DNA of 64,000 bases from Salinihabitans flavidus (GTDB lineage: Bacteria; Pseudomonadota; Alphaproteobacteria; Rhodobacterales; Rhodobacteraceae): contig NZ_FODS01000005.1 of assembly GCF_900110425.1 (NCBI RefSeq), positions 1 through 64,000 on the forward strand, written 5' to 3'. Within the stretch, counting starts at the first letter, position 1; every line of letters starts with the position of its first letter. A program made the translations under genes and the position numbers. The notes beneath the pieces were generated by a model. That model was not told the DNA's origin. It ran no database searches and saw only the letters and a program-made list of their open reading frames with translations. Positions 58,980 to 64,000 of this stretch are shown in pieces.

Positions 58980-59669
58980 ATGGCTACCAAACGGCGTGTC
59001 AGCCGCCTTTCCCCCGAGCGCCGCAGGGCCGATATCATGACGGCGGCGCGCGAGGTTTTCTCTGAAAAAGGATTCAACGAGGCGGTCATGTCCGAGATCG
59101 CGGAGCGTGCGGGCGTGGTCGAAGGCAGTATTTACCGCTACTTCAAGAACAAGCGCGATCTTCTTTTCTGTGTCTCGGAATCCTGGTTCGAAGAGATGAT
59201 CTCGACCGATGAGCCGACGCTCGCGGCGGTGACCGGCACCTGGAACAGATTGCGCTTCATCATCCACCGTCACCTGATGGCCATCAAGACCCATCCGGAC
59301 CTGAGCCGGCTGGTCTTTCAGCATCTGCGCCCCGATCCCGAATACCGCAAGACAAAGCTGTTCGCCCTGAACAAGGCCTACACCAACCGCGTTGTCGAAC
59401 TGGTCCGCGAGGGCGTGGAGAACGGCGAGATCCGTCCGGATGTCTCTCCCAGTCTCGTGCGTGACATGATCTTCGGCGCGATCGAGCACCGGACCTGGGC
59501 CTATCTGCGCAATGAAGGCGGATATGACCCCGACACTCTGGCCGATCAACTGACCGATCTTGTATCCTTCGGTTTAAGGAAAAAGGACCAGACAGATGAG
59601 ATCGCAAGGGCTGTCGAGATGCTCGAAGGGGCGATCGCAAGACTTCAGCCCGCTGCGGGGGCATCCTGA
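58980..59669 (+). CDS. Second TetR-family regulator, related to the first
   Basis: The 229-residue protein has the helix-turn-helix AVMSEIAERAGVVEGSIYRYF near 36-56 and shares GAIEHRTWAYLRNEGGYDP and many positions with the TetR at 47075, so the two are paralogues. It stands after the carboxylase operon with its own 76-base leader. It could bind the same TTRATGA palindromes or set a second level of control. The ribosome site is weak (GGGAT). Confidence 0.85.
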   Translation: MATKRRVSRLSPERRRADIMTAAREVFSEKGFNEAVMSEIAERAGVVEGSIYRYFKNKRDLLFCVSESWFEEMISTDEPTLAAVTGTWNRLRFIIHRHLMAIKTHPDLSRLVFQHLRPDPEYRKTKLFALNKAYTNRVVELVREGVENGEIRPDVSPSLVRDMIFGAIEHRTWAYLRNEGGYDPDTLADQLTDLVSFGLRKKDQTDEIARAVEMLEGAIARLQPAAGAS

Positions 59670-59921
59670 ATCGGCACACCGCGCGGTTGTCGTGCGGGCA
59701 TTGACCCTGTCCCAGCCATCGCCGGGACCGTCGACATAAGGCTCCGGGGCGGGTTTATGTGCCTGATTTAAACGGCTGTTAATTCTTTGCCCCCAAGACT
59801 CCGGCCACCAGAAACACGCACCGCGAACAGCTTGGGCAAGTTGCGCCCATTTTTATGAATGTACCGATTACATGGCCAACGGTCGGGGCAGGGCCCTTGC
59901 CGCCACTGTGGCAGGAGATCA
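59670..59921. other. Leader region of the diguanylate cyclase gene
   Basis: About 250 bases without a gene. An AT-rich part at 59755-59780 and 59840-59875 may hold the promoter of the downstream cyclase gene. No clear riboswitch or repeat is seen. Confidence 0.35.
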
Positions 59922-60878
59922 ATGTCAGTCGAGCAAATGTCCCAAACAAAACCCCGAAATCTCCTGATCAGCGGATCGGCGGAACCTTTCCGGGAAATTG
60001 TCGCCGCCTCCGCCGATGCCATCGTCGGCATTGACGAAACGCGCGCCATCGTCCTGTTCAATCGCGCCGCCGAAGAGCTTTTTCAGTATCCGGTGGACAG
60101 TATTCTGGGACGGAAGATCGAGTGTCTTCTTCCGCCCGAAGCGCGCGCCGCACACGCCCGCCACGTGGAGGCGTTTCGCGCCGGCGGCGATGCTTCGCGC
60201 TACATGGGCGACAGGTCCGGCATCCTCAAGGGGCTGCGCGCCGATGGCACGGTGCTGCCTGTCGCGGTGTCGATCCAGCTCGTGGCGACGGACGACCGAA
60301 AGCTCATGATCGCGCAACTGCGGGAGATTTCCCATCATGTCAGGCTCAAGGAGAAGCTGGTCAAACTGGCCTCCGTCGATCACCTCACGCAGACGTTCAA
60401 CCGGCGCGCCTTCGTCGAGTTTTCGACCGAGATCCACAATGCGTGTATCAACGAAGGCACGGGATACACCGTCCTGCTCATGGACCTTGATCACTTCAAG
60501 CAACTTAACGACACCCATGGACATCCCGCCGGGGATTTCGTGCTTCGTGAATTTGCCCGGATCTGCCAGTCCGGCCTGCGCGGCGACGATATTCTGGCCC
60601 GCTGGGGCGGGGAGGAGTTCATCGTTCTTCTGCCCCGGACCGACCGGATCACCGGCCGGGCCATCGCAGAGCGCCTTCAGACGACCGTGGCGGGGTTTGC
60701 CTTCCGGTTCACGGAGGAGACGGTGTTGCGGCAGACTGTCAGTATCGGACTGGCCAACTGGCACGGCGCGGCGGACCGGCTCGACGATATCATCAACCGG
60801 GCGGACGCGGCGCTTTATGCGGGCAAGCTCGCGGGGCGCAACAGGGTGATGTGCGAACCGGACCCGGCCGGTCCCTGA
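59922..60878 (+). CDS. PAS-GGDEF diguanylate cyclase
   Basis: The 318-residue protein has a PAS domain (about 20-140: FREIVAASADAIVGIDETRA, LFNRAAEELFQYPVDSILGR) and a GGDEF domain (about 160-310) with ARWGGEEFIVLLP as the active loop. RGDD lies five residues ahead of GGEEF, the usual inhibitory site for c-di-GMP. No membrane segment is seen, so it senses a cytoplasmic signal. The ATG at 59922 has AGGAG four bases upstream. It faces the P-type ATPase gene with an 11-base gap. Confidence 0.92.
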   Translation: MSVEQMSQTKPRNLLISGSAEPFREIVAASADAIVGIDETRAIVLFNRAAEELFQYPVDSILGRKIECLLPPEARAAHARHVEAFRAGGDASRYMGDRSGILKGLRADGTVLPVAVSIQLVATDDRKLMIAQLREISHHVRLKEKLVKLASVDHLTQTFNRRAFVEFSTEIHNACINEGTGYTVLLMDLDHFKQLNDTHGHPAGDFVLREFARICQSGLRGDDILARWGGEEFIVLLPRTDRITGRAIAERLQTTVAGFAFRFTEETVLRQTVSIGLANWHGAADRLDDIINRADAALYAGKLAGRNRVMCEPDPAGP

Positions 60879-60889
60879 TGCGCAGGCCG

Positions 60890-63610
60890 CTATGGCGCGC
60901 GCCGCTCCCGTTGTGATGCGCGAACGGCAAGGCGCATCTGCTTTTCCGTTTCGATCAGCGCAAAGAACACCACGCCGACTGCCAGGATCAGAAGGCCATC
61001 GCGCAACGGCACCGGCGCGGTGCCGAACACCGCCTGCATCCATGGCAGATAGGTGATGGCAAACTGCGCCGCCGTCACCGAAGCCACGCAGATCCAGACA
61101 ATCGGCGTGCCGCGCACCGCCGCCCATGTGAGCGAGGTGCCGTGCATGTTGCGCACAAAGAAAAGCTGAAAGATCTCGAGCACCACGAGCGTGTTCATCG
61201 CCATGGTCTGCGCCAGTGCGGGCGAATAGCCCCGGTCCGTGGCATAGAAGTAGATGCCGAAAACCCCGACAAGAAACAGGCCGGAGACCAGCAGGATATG
61301 CCAGATCAGCGTGCCGGTCAGAAGCGGCTCATGGCGCGGTCGGGGCGGGCGGTGCATGGTGCCGGTCTCCGGCGGCTCAAACGCCAGCGCAAGGCCCAGC
61401 GTCGTCGCCGTCACGAGGTTGATCCACAGGATCTGAACCGCCGTGATCGGCAGGGCCATCCCCGCGAAAAGCGCCACGATGATCGTCAGCGCCTCGCCCG
61501 CATTTGTGGGCAGGGTCCAGCCGATCACCTTCCTGATATTGTCGTAGACAGTGCGCCCCTCGCGCACCGCCGCCGCGATGGAGGCGAAATTGTCATCCGC
61601 CAGCACCAGTTCGGCGGCCTCCTTGGCCGCCTCGCTACCCTTGCGGCCCATCGCGATCCCGGCGTCGGCGCGTTTGAGGGCAGGGGCATCGTTCACCCCG
61701 TCACCGGTCATCGCCACGGTCAGCCCGCGTGACTGCAATGCCGTCACAAGCCGGAGCTTGTGCTGCGGCGAAGTGCGGGCAAAGATATCTGTATTAAGCG
61801 CGGCCTCTGCCAGATCGGCATCGTCCATCGCTTCCAGATCGGCCCCCGTCAGCACCCGCTCGGTATTTCTCAGCCCGATCTGCGCGGCGATGGCGCGGGC
61901 TGTCGCGGCATGGTCTCCGGTGATCATCTTCACCCTAATGCCCGCGCTGTGGCAGTCCGCCACCGCCGTGATCGCCTCTTGGCGCGGCGGGTCGATCAGC
62001 CCGATCAACCCGATCAGTGTCAGGTGCCCCTCAAGATCACCCTTCGCAAGGCTTGCCTGCTCGGCCGCCACGGTTCGGACGGCGACGGCGATGACCCGCT
62101 GACCTTCGGCGGCAAGCTCTTCAAGCTTGTCGTCCCAGTCCCCGCGCTCAAGAGGGGCGGTGCCCCCACCGGATCCGCGCTGGTCGGCGCACATGTCCAT
62201 CACCGCCTCGGGCGCGCCCTTCACATGTATGCAAGCTCCGCCCTCGGGGTCATGGTGCAGCACCGCCATGTAGCGGTGGGCCGCATCGAAGGGGATCGCG
62301 TCCACCCGTGTCCAGCCCTCGAAAGGGGTCGCCCCGTCGCCGCTGATCTTGCCCGCCAGAGCGATCAGTGCGCCTTCCATCGGATCGCCTTCCACGCGCC
62401 AGCCGTCTTCGGCCTCATGCAGCACGGCATCGTTGCAAAGCCCCGCCGCGCGGGCGAACTCCCACAGCACATCGTGCTGCGCCGGGTCCGCCTCCGCATC
62501 GCGCCAGCGCACCACCCCCTCGGGTGCATATCCGGTCCCGTCCACCGAAAAGACATCGCCGGATGCCGCCAGAGTGGCCGCCATCATCTCGTTGCGGGTC
62601 AGCGTGCCGGTCTTGTCGGTGCAGATGACAGAGACGGATCCAAGCGTTTCGATCGCGGGCAGGCGCCGCACGATGGCGTTGCGCCGCGCCATCGTCCGCA
62701 CGCCCACCGCAAGCGTGATGGTCAGCACCGCCGGAAGCCCCTCGGGGATCGCCGCGACTGAAAGCCCGACAACCGCCATGAACAGTTCGGCGAAACTCAT
62801 ATGCCCGACGAAAAAGCCATAGGTCAGCAGGCTTGCCGCCACCAGCAGGATGAACACGGTCAGCCAGCGGGCGAACAGGTCCATCTGATACACAAGCGGC
62901 GTGGTCAGGACCTCCACCCGAGAGATCATGCCGCTGATCTGCCCGATCTCGGTCTCGCCTCCAGTCGCTGTCACCACCCCGCGCCCGGTCCCGGCCGCAA
63001 TCAGCGTGCCGCTGAACAGCATCGGGCTGCGGTCGCCAAGCGCCGCCCCGGCCTCGACCGGGGCGGTGCCCTTGTCCACCGGCACCGATTCTCCGGTCAG
63101 GATCGCCTCTTCCACCTTCAGCCCGCGCGCCTCGATCAGGCGCAGATCGGCGGGCACCCGGTCTCCGGCCTCCAACACGACGACATCGCCAGGCACCAGA
63201 TCGGTGGCCTCGATCTGCCTGCGCTGCCCGTCGCGCAGCACCGCGGAACGCGGGGCCAGCATGCCGCGGATCGCCTCCATCGCCTGTTCGGCGCGGCCCT
63301 CCTGAATGAACCCGATGACCGCGTTGACGAAGACCACCGCAAGGATCACGCCGGTATCGACCCAGTGCTGCAACACCGCCGTCACCATCGCGGCCCCGAT
63401 CAGCACGTAGATCAGCACATTGTGAAACTGCACCAGAAACCGCAGGAACGCACTGCGCCGCGCCGGTTCGGGAAGGCGGTTGGGTCCGTGCCGCTCAAGC
63501 CGCCGCGCGGCCTCTGCCGCACTGAGCCCGCGCTTTGTGCTCTCCAGGGTCCGAAGCGTCTCCTCGCCGGAAATCGCATGGAAGGGGGGATGCTGGCGGG
63601 TGGCGGTCAT
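60890..63610 (-). CDS. P-type cation-transporting ATPase
   Basis: The 906-residue pump has the N-terminal cation ATPase domain (GLSAAEAARRLERHGPNRLP), EAILTGESVPVDKG, helix 4 VAAIPEGLPAVLTITLAVGV, the phosphorylation site CTDKTGTLT, and GDGVNDAPALKRADAGIAMG. The PEGLP motif is that of Ca2+ and Na+ type pumps (SERCA/PMR1/ENA). Helix 6 reads INLVTATTLGLALAFEPPE, lacking the aspartate of Ca2+ pumps, so the ion may differ. The ATG at 63610 fits the family; the frame is open to 63724. Confidence 0.9.
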   Translation of the reverse strand: MTATRQHPPFHAISGEETLRTLESTKRGLSAAEAARRLERHGPNRLPEPARRSAFLRFLVQFHNVLIYVLIGAAMVTAVLQHWVDTGVILAVVFVNAVIGFIQEGRAEQAMEAIRGMLAPRSAVLRDGQRRQIEATDLVPGDVVVLEAGDRVPADLRLIEARGLKVEEAILTGESVPVDKGTAPVEAGAALGDRSPMLFSGTLIAAGTGRGVVTATGGETEIGQISGMISRVEVLTTPLVYQMDLFARWLTVFILLVAASLLTYGFFVGHMSFAELFMAVVGLSVAAIPEGLPAVLTITLAVGVRTMARRNAIVRRLPAIETLGSVSVICTDKTGTLTRNEMMAATLAASGDVFSVDGTGYAPEGVVRWRDAEADPAQHDVLWEFARAAGLCNDAVLHEAEDGWRVEGDPMEGALIALAGKISGDGATPFEGWTRVDAIPFDAAHRYMAVLHHDPEGGACIHVKGAPEAVMDMCADQRGSGGGTAPLERGDWDDKLEELAAEGQRVIAVAVRTVAAEQASLAKGDLEGHLTLIGLIGLIDPPRQEAITAVADCHSAGIRVKMITGDHAATARAIAAQIGLRNTERVLTGADLEAMDDADLAEAALNTDIFARTSPQHKLRLVTALQSRGLTVAMTGDGVNDAPALKRADAGIAMGRKGSEAAKEAAELVLADDNFASIAAAVREGRTVYDNIRKVIGWTLPTNAGEALTIIVALFAGMALPITAVQILWINLVTATTLGLALAFEPPETGTMHRPPRPRHEPLLTGTLIWHILLVSGLFLVGVFGIYFYATDRGYSPALAQTMAMNTLVVLEIFQLFFVRNMHGTSLTWAAVRGTPIVWICVASVTAAQFAITYLPWMQAVFGTAPVPLRDGLLILAVGVVFFALIETEKQMRLAVRASQRERRAP

Positions 63611-63847
63611 TCTGCGGTCTTCTCTCGGGGGATATGGCGCGCAGCATGGCGCAGCCGTGAGGCGCTCGGAAGTGATATCCCAGAAATTGTGCGGGTCTGC
63701 CGGGTCTTTCAATGCCATGCTCACGAAAACAGCGCATGTGTGACCCGATTGCGCGTGAATCGCCTGCCCAACTATGGCAGTTTGATACCATCGAACGCGG
63801 CGGCAATGCTGCGTTTGGGGAACGGCCTGCCATGAAAGGGAAGCGGC

Positions 63848-63907
63848 ATGAGTGCCAGTGATGATTTTGCACGGGAAGTTCGGCAGATCGTCGGGCCGTG
63901 CGCATGA
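63848..63907 (+). CDS. Possible 19-codon leader peptide
   Basis: A short frame with AAGGGAAG just upstream reads MSASDDFAREVRQIVGPCA and its TGA overlaps the ATG of the next gene (ATGA). It could couple translation to the permease gene, which has no ribosome site of its own. A chance frame is possible. Confidence 0.35.
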   Translation: MSASDDFAREVRQIVGPCA

Positions 63908-64000
63908 CTATTCGCAGTATCACCTACTGGACCGCGCTCGTCAGCATGGCGGGCTGGCTTTTGTGGGTCGGCAAGCCGGTCCTGCTTCCGGTGATCGCGG
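63904..64000 (+). CDS. AI-2E family transporter, N-terminal part (cut by window edge)
   Basis: The frame begins MTIRSITYWTALVSMAGWLL and continues VGKPVLLPVIA, the first membrane helix and the conserved KPVLLP turn of AI-2E/PerM-family permeases. Only 32 codons are in the window. The family includes exporters of autoinducer-2 and Na+/H+ antiporters, so function is open. Confidence 0.65.
   Translation, partial: MTIRSITYWTALVSMAGWLLWVGKPVLLPVIA

Noticed and set aside
1-64000. CRISPR arrays, tRNA and rRNA genes
   Set aside because: No regularly spaced repeats with spacers, and no cloverleaf or rRNA-like sequence was noticed on either strand by reading.

Overview
The window is a GC-rich chromosome segment of an alphaproteobacterium. 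Gene order, codon use and the mix of TRAP and LIV transporters, IorAB-type oxidoreductase, VC_2705-type symporter and AtuA-type carboxylase cluster suggest a Rhodobacterales (Roseobacter/Paracoccus-like) bacterium; this assignment is inference. No rRNA, tRNA, CRISPR array or phage block was seen. The left edge holds the end of an IS3-type insertion sequence and the right edge cuts an AI-2E-family transporter gene.

Layout. 1-3270 is a small worn accessory patch: IS end, an AlkD-like gene cut by that IS, a frameshifted stub of a DNA cytosine methyltransferase, then a DUF305 membrane protein and a glutaredoxin-MauE fusion. 3271-12365 is a cyanophycin locus: cyanophycinase, cyanophycin synthetase, an extra stand-alone ATP-grasp enzyme and a CocE-type hydrolase on the minus strand, a divergent isoaspartyl peptidase, and a convergent LysR regulator. 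12474-18516 carries a membrane LicD-like protein, a Tat-exported molybdenum hydroxylase pair, a MaoC-phosphotransacetylase fusion and a flavin reductase. 18806-25602 is a symporter and signalling block: membrane-tethered DnaQ-type exonuclease, small membrane protein, cNMP-CBS-DUF294 protein, sodium/solute symporter with its DUF4212 partner, and adenylate kinase. 25972-29702 is an SbcCD/YhaNO-like nuclease pair.

29948-38414 is an IclR-headed operon: a 2-oxo acid (acetoin-type) dehydrogenase E1 alpha and beta without E2 or E3, a complete TRAP transporter, an acetolactate-synthase-like TPP enzyme, and an unrecognised protein made of two copies of one domain.

38399-59669 looks like one catabolic regulon for an acid activated to a branched or isoprenoid-like CoA thioester. 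A seven-gene minus-strand operon encodes a LIV-type ABC importer with an acyl-CoA synthetase embedded between its ATPase and permease genes, ending in a nitronate monooxygenase. Divergent from it are an enoyl-CoA hydratase, a TetR regulator and a second CoA ligase. Then come acyl-CoA dehydrogenase, SDR and MaoC genes (minus) and an enoyl-CoA hydratase, AtuA, biotin carboxylase, biotin carrier, carboxyltransferase and GST-kappa-like operon (plus), followed by a second, related TetR gene. A shared palindrome, TTRATGA-N7-TCATTAA, lies in front of both plus-strand operons, with a degenerate copy at the head of the LIV operon. This is the best candidate for a little-described system, together with the cyanophycin locus with its added ATP-grasp enzyme and the tandem-duplicated protein.

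59922-64000 has a PAS-GGDEF diguanylate cyclase, a P-type cation ATPase, and the start of an AI-2E-family permease.
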